A DNA stretch of 64,000 nucleotides from Methylobacterium iners (GCF_022179305.1 NZ_BPQP01000016.1:105890-169889), one strand, 5' to 3'. Positions 1 to 9,181 are shown, numbered from the stretch's first letter. Program-made: numbers and translations. Notes: generated from the sequence alone by a model not told the origin.

Positions 1-1
1 G

Positions 2-853
2 CCCGTCGCCAGCTGGACCAAGCCGACGGGCGGCCCCGACGCGAAGGACCCCTGGTGGCTGCCCGCGGCGGACGTGACCATCACCGATTCCTGGAGTCCC
101 GAGCCAGAGACCCTGAAGATCGGGGAATCGGCCCGGCGGATCGTCACGATCGAGGCCAAGGGCATGATCGCCGAGGGCCTGCCGCCCCGGCCCGTCATGC
201 GCACGCGCGGCATCCTCACCTTCGCCGGTCCCGTCACCCGCGAGACCATCCTCACGCCAGGAGGGCCGGTGGCGCGGGCGACCTACCAATGGGACGTGCG
301 GCCGGCCATCGCCGACGTCATCCCGCTCGACGCCATCATGATCCCCTGGTTCGACACGGACACGCGCACCATGCGCGAGGCCGAGATCCCGGCCCGGCAG
401 ATCGGCGGCGGCCTGCCCGACCGGGACACGGACCTGCGGCCCCTCGATCCGGCCTCGCCGGCCATCGTCGCGGTGGCGGGGCTGGCGGCCTTCGGCCTCG
501 GGTTGGTGCTGATCGGCCTCGGCACGGGGGGGAGCCGCCCGCCGCGCCTGTGCCTCGACCGCCCGGTCCGGCAGGCCCTGGCCCGCGCTGCCAGGGAGGG
601 CGACGCGACCGCGTTCCGGTCCGTGCTGGGCGGCGCGATGCAGGCGGAGCCCGAGCTCGCGAGGGCCTGGCGCGCCGATCCAGCCATCGCGGCCGGCCTC
701 GACGCGCTGGACCGAGCTGTCTACGGAACCGGAGGAGCCGCGCCGCCGGACCTCGCCGGCCTCGCTCGCGCCCTCTCGCGGCCGATCAGGGGACGGATCT
801 CCGCGCCGGTCGAGGATCGCCTCGCCGCCCTCGACGGGCGGGGCACGCGCTAG
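2..853 (+). CDS. BatD-like membrane protein, C-terminal part (5' end cut by window)
   Basis: The reading frame is open from base 2 to TAG at 853, so the gene begins before the window. The visible start has the BatD-type pattern: a Trp-rich stretch, then D-S-W-S and a beta-rich domain with VTIEAKGM and RPVMRTRGILTF. A single membrane helix follows at about 475-525 nt, and a cytoplasmic helical tail of about 110 residues ends the protein. BatD proteins belong to the MoxR/VWA 'Bacteroides aerotolerance' gene set and are thought to act at the inner membrane. The rest of that set would lie upstream. Family assignment is by pattern recall; the partner genes are not visible. Confidence 0.6.
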   Translation, partial: PVASWTKPTGGPDAKDPWWLPAADVTITDSWSPEPETLKIGESARRIVTIEAKGMIAEGLPPRPVMRTRGILTFAGPVTRETILTPGGPVARATYQWDVRPAIADVIPLDAIMIPWFDTDTRTMREAEIPARQIGGGLPDRDTDLRPLDPASPAIVAVAGLAAFGLGLVLIGLGTGGSRPPRLCLDRPVRQALARAAREGDATAFRSVLGGAMQAEPELARAWRADPAIAAGLDALDRAVYGTGGAAPPDLAGLARALSRPIRGRISAPVEDRLAALDGRGTR

Positions 854-908
854 GAGTTCCGGATCGTGGCGAGCGGCGGCGTGGACGAACCGGAAGTGGC
901 GCACCTTT

Positions 909-1020
909 GTCATTCCGGGGCACCAAAGGTGAGCCCGGAACCCAGAACCTCAGGTGGTTCTTCAGCTTGCTGGGTTGGCGGCTCTGGGTTTCGGGCTCTG
1001 CTGCGCAGCCCCGGAATGAC
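909..1020. repeat. Palindromic repeat family A, copy 1 (112 bp)
   Basis: It starts with GTCATTCCGGGGC and ends with its complement GCCCCGGAATGAC. The inner arms (cccagaacc / ggctctgggt) are imperfectly complementary, so the whole unit can fold into one long hairpin. It lies between the BatD-like gene and the next small gene. The left arm has diverged (CACCAAAGGTGAGCCC in place of CGCCGCAGGCGAGCCC). Confidence 0.9.
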
Positions 1021-1120
1021 AAACGGATTTTGGTCGCCCACGAGGATGAGTGAAGGGGCTCCTCTAACGATTGGTTCACCATGAGCTGCGAGGGTCGGCC
1101 CTGCGTGGTGGAGGCAGGCG

Positions 1121-1513
1121 ATGGGTCGCGAGGACAGGAAGGTGCGGCGGGTCCGCTTCGGCCTGCTCGCGGCCGGGCTCTTCCTGGCGGGCATCCTCGC
1201 GGCCGGGCCGCTCGCCGCCGTGGACCTGCGCGAGGATTGGAGCCGCGGCGAGACCGCGGTCGAGGTGCTCCCGCCCCTGCCCCGCTACTTCCCCCGCGAG
1301 GACGGCGACCGGGACGTCGTGGCCGTGGTGCCCCTTCGGCGGCGCGTCGCCGGCTGCATCCCGCGCCGCGCCCCGGTGCCGACCAACGCGCCGGACGATC
1401 CGAGCTACGTCGGATCGACCTACGGCCTCGGCAAGCCCAGCTATTACGGCCTCACCCCGCCGCTCGGGGTGGACGACCCGTTCGGGCGCCCGCTGCTGCG
1501 CTACTGCCCGTAG
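1121..1513 (+). CDS. Small secreted or membrane-anchored hypothetical protein
   Basis: This 130-residue protein starts at ATG 1121 behind a GGAGG-like site. A basic N-terminus (REDRKVRR) leads into a hydrophobic segment (residues about 12-32) ending AAVDL, which looks like a signal peptide or anchor. The rest is Pro/Arg/Tyr-rich with GLGKPSYYGLTPP and two cysteines, and no domain I recognise. Function is unknown. It is probably real because of the ribosome site and the signal-like N-terminus. Its neighbours (BatD-like gene, panC) give no clue to its job. Confidence 0.55.
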   Translation: MGREDRKVRRVRFGLLAAGLFLAGILAAGPLAAVDLREDWSRGETAVEVLPPLPRYFPREDGDRDVVAVVPLRRRVAGCIPRRAPVPTNAPDDPSYVGSTYGLGKPSYYGLTPPLGVDDPFGRPLLRYCP

Positions 1514-1592
1514 GCGGACCGAACGCGCGAGGGATGGCGTTGGGAAGCCGGCGTGATTAGGTGACCGGCGCCGTCACATCCTGAGACCACCC

Positions 1593-2450
1593 TTGCCCGA
1601 TCCCGACCTCCCCCTCCGCTTCGACGCCGTCGCGCCCCTGCGGGCGCAGGTCGCCCATTGGCGGGCGCAAGGGGCGCGGATCGTGCTCGTCCCGACCATG
1701 GGCGCCCTGCATGCGGGCCATCTCGCCCTCATGGAGGAGGCAAGCAGGCTGGGAGAGCGGGTGATCGCCTCGATCTTCGTCAACCCGACGCAATTCGGTC
1801 CGAACGAGGACTTCTCCCGGTATCCGCGCGACCTGGCGCGCGACCTCGAACTGCTCGGGCAGGCGCGGGTCGACGCCGCCTACGCGCCCTCGGCCGAGGC
1901 GATGTATCCGGAGGGCTTCTCCACGAGCCTGCAGGTGGCGGGCCTGAGCGAGGGTCTCTGCGGCGCCTTCCGGCCCGGGCATTTCTCGGGCGTCGCCACG
2001 GTGGTGACGAAGCTCCTGAACCAGGTCGGCCCGGACGTCGCGCTGTTCGGGGAGAAGGACTTCCAGCAGCTTCAGGTCATCCGCCGCGCCGTGCGCGACC
2101 TTGAATTGGGCGTCGAGATCCGCGGCGTGCCGACCCTGCGCGAGGCGGACGGCCTCGCCCTGTCCTCGCGCAACCGCTACCTCGACGAGGACGAGCGCGC
2201 CCGCGCGCCTCGCCTGCACGCCGTGCTGAGGGACGTCGCCGAGGGTCTGCGCCGGGGCGAGGCCGCCACACCCCTCGTGGCGGAGGGGCGGGCCGCGCTG
2301 GAGCATGCGGGCTTCGCACCCGTGCAGTACCTGGAGGTGCGCGACGCCGAGACCCTGCAGCCCGTGGAGCGGGTGGAGAGGCCGGCGCGGGTGCTGGCGG
2401 CCGCCTATCTCGGCCGCACGCGGCTCATCGACAACGTGGCCGTCGGCTGA
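1593..2450 (+). CDS. panC: Pantothenate synthetase (pantoate--beta-alanine ligase)
   Basis: Cytoplasmic enzyme that joins D-pantoate and beta-alanine using ATP, the last step of vitamin B5 synthesis before CoA. Family signatures are clear: VPTMGALHAGHLALM (HIGH-like nucleotide site), FVNPTQFGPNEDF, FGEKDFQQL and SSRNRYL. The length of 285 residues is normal. The start is TTG at 1593, the only start matching the usual N-terminus. The next gene lies tail to tail 5 bases away. No panB partner is nearby. coaE, the last enzyme of the CoA pathway, is about 3 kb downstream on the other strand. Confidence 0.95.
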   Translation: MPDPDLPLRFDAVAPLRAQVAHWRAQGARIVLVPTMGALHAGHLALMEEASRLGERVIASIFVNPTQFGPNEDFSRYPRDLARDLELLGQARVDAAYAPSAEAMYPEGFSTSLQVAGLSEGLCGAFRPGHFSGVATVVTKLLNQVGPDVALFGEKDFQQLQVIRRAVRDLELGVEIRGVPTLREADGLALSSRNRYLDEDERARAPRLHAVLRDVAEGLRRGEAATPLVAEGRAALEHAGFAPVQYLEVRDAETLQPVERVERPARVLAAAYLGRTRLIDNVAVG

Positions 2451-2454
2451 GGCG

Positions 2455-3762
2455 TCAGGCCCGGCCCGCCGCGAGGCTGTGCTCGAGGAAGAAGGCGAGC
2501 ATCGCCCGCGAGGCGTCGGGCCCGCGCGGATCGGTGTAGCTGCCGGAAGGGTCGCCCCCCGACCAGGCGTGGCCGAGGCCGTGGACGAGCCAGCTCTCGA
2601 TGCGGGCGCGGCCGGCCTCGTCGCTGTAGCGCGTCCGGCTATAGGCGAGGCCGCCGGGGCTGGTACCGGATTCGGTCGCCTGCCGCAGTCGCGGCCCGTC
2701 GGCGCCGGCCTGGGCGAGCACCTCCTCGCCGTTGCGCGGGTTGACGGTCTTGTCGCCGTCGCCGTGGATGACGATCGCGGGGATGCCCAACCCCTCGACG
2801 GGCGCGCCGAACCCACCCGATAGGCCCGTTCCCGGCGCGCCCATGTTCATGGCCATGAGGGCGGAGGAGAGGTCGCGGGCGCAGCCGGCGGCCAGGCCCG
2901 AATGGATGCCGACGGCGGCATAGAGGTCGGGATAGGCCTGGGCCACGTTGGCCGCCGCCGCCGCGCCGGCGGAGAGGCCGGCGATGTAGACGCGCTTGGG
3001 ATCGACCGGGTGCTCGGCGACGACCGCCCGGGTGATTCCGGCGATGATCCCGGCCTCCCCGGTCTCGCGGCCCTGGTCTCCGGCCTCGAACCAGTTCCAG
3101 CAGCGGTGCCCGTTGGCGCGGCTCGACTGGGCCGGATAGGCGACGAGGAACCCTTCGGATTCGGCCAGCGCGTTCATGGCGGTGCCAGCGGCGAAATCGT
3201 CGGGCGATTGCTTGCAGCCGTGCAGCATCACGACGAGGGGCATGTTCTCGCGCCGTCCGGTCGGAACGTAGAGCTTGTAGTCGCGGGCGCCGGTGCTGCC
3301 GGAGAAGCTCAGCTCCAGGAACTCGCCCGGCTCGCCGCGACCTGAGGATCGCGGCGCATCGGGGAAGGCGTTGCGGCCCTGCCCGCCAAGACCCTCGAGC
3401 CCGAGACCCTGAAGCCCGAGGCCCTGGCCACCGAGTCCCTTCAGGACGGGGGCGACGCCGCGGCCGAGGCCGCGCACCACGCCTTCCACAGCCTCGCGGA
3501 CCCGCTCAGGCACGAGCCGCGCCTCGGTGACGGAGGCGGATTCCGCGGCGGGGCGAGTCTCCACCCGCTCGGCGACGAGGTCGATGGTCGGGGGGGAAAG
3601 CGTTTTCGCGGCCGGCGCCCGCGCCGCCGGCGAGGGCACGATCCCTGAGAGGCTGCGCTGGATTAGGGTGGTCGCGTCCTGAAGCCGCCCGGTGCCGGTG
3701 AGCCGGGTCGCCTCCAGCATCTCGGCGAGACGCGCCTGCATCCGCTGGGTGTGATCGGTCAT
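2455..3762 (-). CDS. PHB-depolymerase-type esterase (alpha/beta hydrolase)
   Basis: This 435-residue protein has a poorly conserved N-terminal region (about 160 residues, including Gly/Leu-rich repeats like GLGGQGLGLQGLGLEG) and a C-terminal alpha/beta-hydrolase domain. The domain shows MLHGCKQSPDDFA, the lipase box GLSAG with the nucleophile serine, IHGDGDKTVNP (Asp) and HGLGHAWSGG (His). This matches the extracellular type-1 catalytic domain of short-chain PHA depolymerases and feruloyl-esterase relatives. No clear signal peptide is visible, so intracellular PHB mobilisation or general esterase activity are both possible. A good AGGAGA site precedes ATG 3762. Confidence 0.85.
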   Translation of the reverse strand: MTDHTQRMQARLAEMLEATRLTGTGRLQDATTLIQRSLSGIVPSPAARAPAAKTLSPPTIDLVAERVETRPAAESASVTEARLVPERVREAVEGVVRGLGRGVAPVLKGLGGQGLGLQGLGLEGLGGQGRNAFPDAPRSSGRGEPGEFLELSFSGSTGARDYKLYVPTGRRENMPLVVMLHGCKQSPDDFAAGTAMNALAESEGFLVAYPAQSSRANGHRCWNWFEAGDQGRETGEAGIIAGITRAVVAEHPVDPKRVYIAGLSAGAAAAANVAQAYPDLYAAVGIHSGLAAGCARDLSSALMAMNMGAPGTGLSGGFGAPVEGLGIPAIVIHGDGDKTVNPRNGEEVLAQAGADGPRLRQATESGTSPGGLAYSRTRYSDEAGRARIESWLVHGLGHAWSGGDPSGSYTDPRGPDASRAMLAFFLEHSLAAGRA

Positions 3763-3802
3763 GGGGCGGGTCTCCTGGCAGTCCGAAGGGACCGGGATGG
3801 AT

Positions 3803-4228
3803 TCAGAGTAGGCGGTCGCTGAGTGCGGCCTTCACGGCCGGATCGGCGTGAAGGCTTCCGAGCACCTCAATCGAGGCGATGGCCGCCCGTGCGAGGTCGG
3901 GCGTGACGTCCGCGGCGATGGTGGCGAGGCCGAGGACGCGGATGTGCAGCCTGCGGCCGGAATCGCGGGCGGCCTCGAGGGTCGGGCGGTCGTAACGGCA
4001 GAGGCCCAGTTCGACCCGCTTGCGGGCCACGGACTGGCGCGTGACATCCGCATGCCGTTCCGCCTGGTTGCGGATCGCCGTGCGGATGAAATCCGTGCGG
4101 TTGGCGTAGAGCCCCTCGGCGACGAGAAGGTCGATATGGCCGAGGTCGACGAAGCCGAGATTGATCGTGATCTTCTCGCTGTCGGCCGGCCGTGGCACGG
4201 GCTTCACGTTCTCGATCGCCGGCAGCAT
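3803..4228 (-). CDS. Ribbon-helix-helix (CopG-like) regulator
   Basis: The first half (ITINLGFVDLGHIDLLVAEGLYANRTDFIRTAIRNQ) has the strand-helix-helix pattern of an RHH DNA-binding domain. The second half is helical (LATIAADVTPDLARAAIASIEVLGSL) and of unknown role. I chose ATG 4228 because a GTGGAGGGTG ribosome site lies just upstream and the longer frame is unlike protein. This gives 141 residues. A perfect 7-bp inverted repeat lies immediately upstream, suggesting autoregulation. It follows dnaQ on the same strand after 79 bases. Targets are unknown; an antitoxin role is possible, but I see no partner toxin. Confidence 0.7.
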   Translation of the reverse strand: MLPAIENVKPVPRPADSEKITINLGFVDLGHIDLLVAEGLYANRTDFIRTAIRNQAERHADVTRQSVARKRVELGLCRYDRPTLEAARDSGRRLHIRVLGLATIAADVTPDLARAAIASIEVLGSLHADPAVKAALSDRLL

Positions 4229-4238
4229 CGCACCCTCC

Positions 4239-4256
4239 ACCATCCCACTGGATGGT
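4239..4256. promoter_or_regulatory. Inverted repeat upstream of RHH gene (candidate operator)
   Basis: ACCATCC-cact-GGATGGT is a perfect 7-bp dyad ending 11 bases before the RHH start codon. It sits beside an unusually A/T-rich stretch (atggtatat, ttgcaatat) that could hold the promoter. RHH proteins bind such short dyads, so self-repression is a reasonable inference. Confidence 0.5.
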
Positions 4257-4307
4257 ATATGGGCTCGGCATGCTGCATTGCAATATGAGCGATCGTGCAG
4301 CGCAGTA

Positions 4308-5033
4308 TCAGGAGGTCGGGGACGACGCTCCGTCCTCGCCCACGTAGTGGCGCCAGATCGCGCCGTCACCCAACGTCGCCACGAAGGCCGCGTGCCGGGC
4401 GCCCTCCTCGGCGGTCAGGCGCGCCCGGAACTCGCGCGGCGCGACGACGACCGGGGCGGAAGCCGCCGCCATCTGAGCGGACGAGACGGTGCCGAGCCCC
4501 AGGCTCGCCTGCTTGCCGCCGAGCAGCTCGATATAGACCTCCGCGAGGATCTGCGCATCGAGGAGGGCGCCGTGCTTGGTGCGCCGGCTCGTGTCGATCC
4601 CGTAGCGGGCGCAGAGCGCATCGAGGTTGTTGGCCGCGCCCGGATGCTTGCGCCGGGCCATCTGCAGGGTGTCGACGACGGCATCGAGCTCGATCGCCGG
4701 CGGGGCTGCGGCGCCGAGCCGGGCGAACTCGGCGTTGAGGAAGCCGACATCGAAGGGCGCGTTGTGGATGACGAGGCGGGCGTCGCCGCAGAAGGCGCGG
4801 AAGGCGTCGACGATGTCGGCGAAGACCGGCTTGTCGGCCAGGAACGCGTCGGAGAGGCCGTGCACGGCGAAGGCGCCCTGGGACACGGGCCGCGTCGGGT
4901 TCACGTAGCGGTGGAAGGTGGCGCCGGTCTGGATGTGGTTGATGAGTTCGACGCAGCCGATCTCGATCAGCCGGTCCCCGCCCTTGGCGTCGGTGCCCGT
5001 GGTCTCGGTGTCGAGGACGATCTCGCGCAGCAT
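4308..5033 (-). CDS. dnaQ: DNA polymerase III epsilon subunit (3'-5' proofreading exonuclease)
   Basis: The DEDDh exonuclease motifs are present: LDTETTG (Exo I), HNAPFDVGFLN (Exo II) and HGALLDAQILAEVY (Exo III). The protein has 241 residues from ATG 5033; a TTG two codons upstream (5039) is an alternative. The C-terminal third is Ala-rich and would bind the alpha subunit. Proofreading of replication is the known role. It is downstream of coaE and aroE on the same strand, an ordering typical of the origin-proximal cluster in alphaproteobacteria. Confidence 0.95.
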   Translation of the reverse strand: MLREIVLDTETTGTDAKGGDRLIEIGCVELINHIQTGATFHRYVNPTRPVSQGAFAVHGLSDAFLADKPVFADIVDAFRAFCGDARLVIHNAPFDVGFLNAEFARLGAAAPPAIELDAVVDTLQMARRKHPGAANNLDALCARYGIDTSRRTKHGALLDAQILAEVYIELLGGKQASLGLGTVSSAQMAAASAPVVVAPREFRARLTAEEGARHAAFVATLGDGAIWRHYVGEDGASSPTS

Positions 5034-5088
5034 GGACAATTCCGTTCCGGCGCCGGCCTCGGCGCCCTCCGATAGAGCGGCGTTCGGG

Positions 5089-5715
5089 TTAACCCGGGCT
5101 TTCGCGCGTCAGCCGCGCGATGAGCGCGTCGACCTCCCGCTCGGCATGGGCGAAGCCGAGGCTCGTGTCGATGGTGAAATCGGCGCGCGCCCGCTTCTCC
5201 TCGTCCGGCATCTGCTTGGCGAGGATGGCGGCGAGCGCCGCCGCGTCCATGCCGGGCCGTGCGAGGACGCGGGCGCGCTGCACCTGCGGAGGCGCCGTCA
5301 CCACGAGGATGGCATCGCAGCGCTCCTCGGCTCCGGTCTCGAACAGGAGGGGGATGTCGAGGAGCACAAGCGGAGCGTCGGCGTGGTCCGCCAGGAACGC
5401 GCGGCTCCTCTCCTGGACCAGCGGATGCACGATGGCCTCGAGGGCGGCGAGGCGGGCGGGATCGCCGAGCACGGCGACGCGCAGGGCGTTCCGGTCGACG
5501 GAGCCGTCGGCCCGGACCGCCTCGGGCACGAGGGAGCCGATGGCGGGACCGGCCTCGCCGCCAGCGGCGTAGAGGGCGTGGACGGCGGCATCGGCATCGT
5601 GGACCGGGACGCCGCGCGCGGCAAACATCGCGGCGGTCGCCGACTTGCCCATCCCGATCGAGCCGGTGAGGCCGAGGATGACGGGGCGATCGCGAGGTGA
5701 ATTCGCGGAACTCAT
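5089..5715 (-). CDS. coaE: Dephospho-CoA kinase
   Basis: Phosphorylates the 3'-OH of the ribose of dephospho-CoA, the last step of CoA synthesis. A P-loop is visible at [11 protein letters not shown] (residues about 15-25), followed by [10 protein letters not shown], the IHPLV motif and [11 protein letters not shown]. The length of 208 residues is typical. Its ATG overlaps the aroE stop (ATGA), so the two are probably translationally coupled. The order aroE-coaE-dnaQ is a conserved alphaproteobacterial operon near the origin. Confidence 0.95.
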   Translation of the reverse strand: MSSANSPRDRPVILGLTGSIGMGKSATAAMFAARGVPVHDADAAVHALYAAGGEAGPAIGSLVPEAVRADGSVDRNALRVAVLGDPARLAALEAIVHPLVQERSRAFLADHADAPLVLLDIPLLFETGAEERCDAILVVTAPPQVQRARVLARPGMDAAALAAILAKQMPDEEKRARADFTIDTSLGFAHAEREVDALIARLTRESPG

Positions 5716-6560
5716 GAAGGCCGGAGATCCGCAACGATCCGGTCGCGCAGGGCCGGGGTGACGGCGGGCCTGACGCCGAACCAGCGCTCGAAGCCCGGCA
5801 CCGCCTGGTGCAGGAGCATCCCGAGCCCGTCGACGGCGGCGAGACCCCTGGCCCGCGCCGCGGCGAGGAGCGGGGTTTCCAGGGGCGCGTAGACGATGTC
5901 GGCGACGGCCGCCTCGTCGGCAAGCGGGGACAGGTCGAGGTCCAAGCGTGGATGGCCGCTCATGCCGAGAAGGGTGGTGTTCACGAGGAGACCGGTCTCG
6001 GCGAGCCCGCCTGCCAGATCAGGCCAGGCGAGTGCCTGGACCCGAGCGGGATCCAGGGCGACGAGGGCCTCGGCCCGGGCCAGGGTGCGGTTGGCGACGC
6101 GGATGTGGGGCAGGCCGCGCTCGAGGAGGCCGACGACGATGGCGCGCGCAGCGCCCCCCGCCCCGAGGACCAGGGCGTCACCCGGCCTCCGGCGCGGCCA
6201 ATCGGCGCCGAGGCTCTGATCGAGATGCGCGATGAAGCCCGGCGCATCGGTGTTGTCGCCGCGCAGGCGGCCGGCCTCGTCGAAATCGAGCGTGTTCACC
6301 GCCCCGATGGCCCGGGCGCGCGGGGTCAGAACCTCGACGAGGCGGAAGGCGGTCTCCTTGTGTGGGATCGTGACGTTGCCGCCGGCGAAGCCGTTCCCCC
6401 GCATTCCGGCGAGGAAGGCCGGAAAATCGTCCGGCGCGACGTCAATGCGCTCGTAGGACCCGACGATGCCGTGCTCGGCGAGCCAATGACCGTGGATGAG
6501 GGGCGAGCGGGAATGGGCGATCGGATGACCGACGACGAAGGCCTTGATCAGGACCGGCAC
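5712..6560 (-). CDS. aroE: Shikimate dehydrogenase
   Basis: NADPH-dependent reduction of 3-dehydroshikimate in the shikimate pathway. Signatures are [19 protein letters not shown] (substrate site), [10 protein letters not shown] (catalytic Lys), [23 protein letters not shown] (nucleotide-binding loop) and NRT. Only GTG 6560 gives the expected N-terminus; it lies inside the end of the upstream CDF gene (13-base overlap), which suggests coupling. The 282-residue length is normal. It shares chorismate as an end point with the chorismate mutase/tyrC genes at 26-29 kb. Confidence 0.95.
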   Translation of the reverse strand: MPVLIKAFVVGHPIAHSRSPLIHGHWLAEHGIVGSYERIDVAPDDFPAFLAGMRGNGFAGGNVTIPHKETAFRLVEVLTPRARAIGAVNTLDFDEAGRLRGDNTDAPGFIAHLDQSLGADWPRRRPGDALVLGAGGAARAIVVGLLERGLPHIRVANRTLARAEALVALDPARVQALAWPDLAGGLAETGLLVNTTLLGMSGHPRLDLDLSPLADEAAVADIVYAPLETPLLAAARARGLAAVDGLGMLLHQAVPGFERWFGVRPAVTPALRDRIVADLRPS

Positions 6561-7468
6561 TCCCCGGCAAGCGGACAGGCGGGACCGTCCGCGTCCTCGA
6601 CCTGGAAGGTCGAGTGCGCGATGCCGAAGCGATGCTGCAGCGCGTGCCCAAGATCGAACAGGAACCGGTTGCCCGGATGGCCCCCGGCAACGACGAGATG
6701 GGCCGTGAGGGCCACCTCGGTGGTGCTCATCGACCAGACGTGGAGATCGTGGAGCCCAACGATCCCGGGCTGCTGGCCGAGGAAGCGGCGGATTTCCTCT
6801 GCATCGATGCCGCGCGGCGCCGCGGAGAGGGCCATCGCCAGGCCCTCGCGGAGGAGCCCCCAGGTCGACCACACGATCAGGGCGGCGATCCCGAGGCTCA
6901 CCAGGGGGTCGAGCCAGTTCCAGCCGGTCGCCAGGATGCCAAGGCCGGCGACGACGACGCCGGCGGAGACGGCCGCGTCGGCAAGGAGGTGAAGGTAGGC
7001 GCCGCGGATGTTGAGGTCGCCGCCGCCCCGGGAGAACAGCCAGGCCGATCCCCCGTTCACGAGGATACCGAGGGCAGCGACCACCATGACGGTCAGGCCG
7101 CCGACCGGCTCCGGGTGGATCAGCCGACCGGTGGCGGCCCAGGCGATCCCGGCGCTGATGACGAGCAGGAAGACGGCGTTGAACAGCACGGAGAGGATCG
7201 AGGCGCCGCGCCAGCCATAGGTGAAGCGGGCGCTCGGCGGGCGCTTGGCCAGGGCCGCGGCGATCCAGGCGACGACGAGGCCGAGCACGTCGGAGAGATT
7301 GTGACCGGCATCGGCCACGAGGGACATGGCGTTGGTGGCGAATCCGTATCCGGCCTCGACGACCACGAAGCCCACGTTCAACGCGATCCCGATCGCGAAG
7401 GCGCGGCCGAAATCGGAAGGCGCGTGATCGTGGTGGGCATGACCGTGATGATGGACGTGTGCGCTCAC
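6548..7468 (-). CDS. Cation diffusion facilitator (CzcD/ZitB-like zinc exporter)
   Basis: 306 residues with six predicted membrane helices. The N-terminus is His-rich ([14 protein letters not shown]). The metal site residues are in helix II ([12 protein letters not shown]) and helix V ([11 protein letters not shown]), and a cytoplasmic C-terminal domain contains HDLHVWSMS. The known role of the family is Zn2+/Cd2+/Co2+ export in exchange for protons. The start is GTG 7468 behind an AGGAAGG site. It sits between maf and aroE, which are usually adjacent in this origin-side operon, so it looks like an insertion into a conserved gene order. Confidence 0.92.
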   Translation of the reverse strand: MSAHVHHHGHAHHDHAPSDFGRAFAIGIALNVGFVVVEAGYGFATNAMSLVADAGHNLSDVLGLVVAWIAAALAKRPPSARFTYGWRGASILSVLFNAVFLLVISAGIAWAATGRLIHPEPVGGLTVMVVAALGILVNGGSAWLFSRGGGDLNIRGAYLHLLADAAVSAGVVVAGLGILATGWNWLDPLVSLGIAALIVWSTWGLLREGLAMALSAAPRGIDAEEIRRFLGQQPGIVGLHDLHVWSMSTTEVALTAHLVVAGGHPGNRFLFDLGHALQHRFGIAHSTFQVEDADGPACPLAGECRS

Positions 7469-7514
7469 GGTTTGCGCCTTCCTGGGTCTGCCGCCGGGAT
7501 GGTGGCACGTCGCA

Positions 7515-8144
7515 TCAGAACCTCAACCAGCCTCGTTGGCGCATGCGCGAGAGGAGCGGTAGCAGGGGCAGGCCGAGGATCGTGCTGTGATCGCCCTCTA
7601 TGTGGCTGAACAGGTGGATGCCGAGCCCCTCGATCTGATAGGCGCCGACGCTCGAGGTCACCCGGGCCGGACCGGCGAGCGCGACGTAGGCCGCGATTGC
7701 CTCGGCATCGAGGGCCCGCATGGTGAGCCGCGCCGTCTCGACGAAGCGGTCGACGATCCGTCCGCCCTCTGCAATCGCGACGGCGCTGTGCAGATGATGT
7801 GTCCGGCCCGCGAGTCTGGCGAGGTGCGCAGCGGCCTCATCGGAACCGGCGGGCTTGTGAAAGACCTCGCCGTCGAGGGCCAGGACCTGGTCGGCGCCGA
7901 TGACGACGCCGTCGAGCCGTCGCTGCGCGATGGCGGAAGCCTTGGCTTCCGCGAGCCGCAGCGCGAGATCGGGCGGCGCGCTAGCGGGTGAGACCGCCTC
8001 AAGCGAACGTTCATCGATGTCGGCCGGGTCGCAGACGGGAGAGAGCCCCACCGATTCGAGGAGCAGGCGCCGGGTGATGCTTCCAGAGGCGAGAACCAGC
8101 GCGGTCACCGGCCTCCACAGATCGGGCGATCCATCCTCAGGCAT
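7515..8144 (-). CDS. maf: Maf-family nucleotide pyrophosphatase
   Basis: Maf proteins hydrolyse non-canonical or modified nucleoside triphosphates (dTTP/UTP or m7GTP subclasses). Motifs: VLASGSITRRLLLE (N-terminal signature), DERSLEA, GADQVLALDGEVFHKP (catalytic Asp) and SSVGAYQIEGLGIHL. Its 209 residues are a normal length. It is the second gene leftward from the origin and heads the run maf-CDF-aroE-coaE-dnaQ. The 206-base gap upstream carries a parS-like site. Confidence 0.93.
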   Translation of the reverse strand: MPEDGSPDLWRPVTALVLASGSITRRLLLESVGLSPVCDPADIDERSLEAVSPASAPPDLALRLAEAKASAIAQRRLDGVVIGADQVLALDGEVFHKPAGSDEAAAHLARLAGRTHHLHSAVAIAEGGRIVDRFVETARLTMRALDAEAIAAYVALAGPARVTSSVGAYQIEGLGIHLFSHIEGDHSTILGLPLLPLLSRMRQRGWLRF

Positions 8145-8185
8145 GGCACCTCTGATAGAGCCTATCGAGGGTGACAGCGACGGTG

Positions 8186-8201
8186 TGTTTCACGTGGAAC
8201 A
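8186..8201. promoter_or_regulatory. parS site 1 (15/16 match)
   Basis: TGTTTCACGTGGAACA differs from the perfect palindrome TGTTTCACGTGAAACA at one position. It is in the maf-ppsR gap, about 1.2 kb from the origin gap, and is likely bound by the ParB encoded at 52.8 kb. Confidence 0.8.
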
Positions 8202-8350
8202 TCGAAGCATCAGGCATCAGGAACTGCGCGCCATCAATCCCGTGAACGGCTGGAGCATGAAGAGCGCGGGGCGCAGCGTGACCGAGACCCACCACGCTCC
8301 GGCCGCCTTCGACATTCGTCCGCAGCTCGACGATTCCCGGCGCCATCCGC

Positions 8351-9181
8351 TCAGATCGCGAGGAATTGCAAGCGGTGCTCGCGATGTAGGTCGATGATCC
8401 CGGCCGCGGTCTCCTCGATGGAGCGGCGCGTCACATCGATGGTCGGCCAGCGGTGCTTGGTGCAGAGCCGGCGGCAGGCCGCGACCTCGTCGGCGACGGC
8501 GTTGCGGTCGACGTAGAGCGAGCTGTCGTCGGCCTTCAGGCTGAGCAGGCGGTTCTGCCGGATCTGGACGATCCGCTCGGGGCTGGCGAGCAGCCCCACG
8601 ATCAGGGGCTTGCGGGCGTTCTCCAGCGCCGGCGGCAGCGGCATGCCGGGAACGAGAGGGATGTTCGCCGTCTTCAGGCCGCGGTTGGCGAGATAGATCG
8701 CCGTCGGGGTCTTCGAGGTGCGGCTGACGCCGACGAGGATGACGTCGGCCTCGTCGAGATCCACGGGCAGGTTGCCGTCGTCGTGGGCCAGGGTGAAGTT
8801 CATCGCGTCGATGCGCTTGAAATACTCCGCGTTCAGCATGTGCTGGGCGCCGGGCCGGGCCGTGGAATGCGCCCCGAGATAGGATTGCAGCAGGGCGTGG
8901 ACGGGCTGGAGCACGGAGAGGCAGGGGGATCCGCTCTCGCGGCAGGCGGCTTCCAGGCGCTCGGTGAGATCCTGGCCCACTAGCGTGTAGAGGACGAGAC
9001 CGGGCGCCGCCTCGATCTCCGAGATGACGCGCTCGAGCTGGGGACCCGAGCGCACCAGGGGATAGACATGCTCGATCGCCGACACGCCCTCGTATTGGGC
9101 CGCGGCCGCGCGCCCGACATTGATCAGGGTCTCGCCGGTCGAGTCTGAGACGAGGTGAAGGTGGACGTAGCTGCGGCTCAT
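8351..9181 (-). CDS. ppsR: PEP synthetase / PPDK regulatory protein (bifunctional Ser/Thr kinase-pyrophosphorylase)
   Basis: DUF299 family, 276 residues from ATG 9181. Signatures: [11 protein letters not shown] at the N-terminus, [24 protein letters not shown] (P-loop-like nucleotide site), NIPLVPG and [13 protein letters not shown] near the C-terminus. The family switches phosphoenolpyruvate synthetase or pyruvate,phosphate dikinase off and on by ADP-dependent phosphorylation and Pi-dependent dephosphorylation. It is the gene immediately left of the chromosomal origin, equivalent to the 'RP001' gene that borders Cori in Caulobacter. The frame stays open far upstream, but that extension is a shadow of hemE. 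Confidence 0.93.
   Translation of the reverse strand: MSRSYVHLHLVSDSTGETLINVGRAAAAQYEGVSAIEHVYPLVRSGPQLERVISEIEAAPGLVLYTLVGQDLTERLEAACRESGSPCLSVLQPVHALLQSYLGAHSTARPGAQHMLNAEYFKRIDAMNFTLAHDDGNLPVDLDEADVILVGVSRTSKTPTAIYLANRGLKTANIPLVPGMPLPPALENARKPLIVGLLASPERIVQIRQNRLLSLKADDSSLYVDRNAVADEVAACRRLCTKHRWPTIDVTRRSIEETAAGIIDLHREHRLQFLAI

Noticed and set aside
55-1053. Open frame covering the BatD-like gene in another reading frame
   Set aside because: Its translation is Arg/His/Pro-rich and runs through the repeat at 909-1020; the frame starting at base 2 carries the BatD features.
8137-8346. 69-codon frame on the - strand upstream of maf
   Set aside because: It covers the parS-like site, has no ribosome site and overlaps the maf start; the gap is better read as non-coding.
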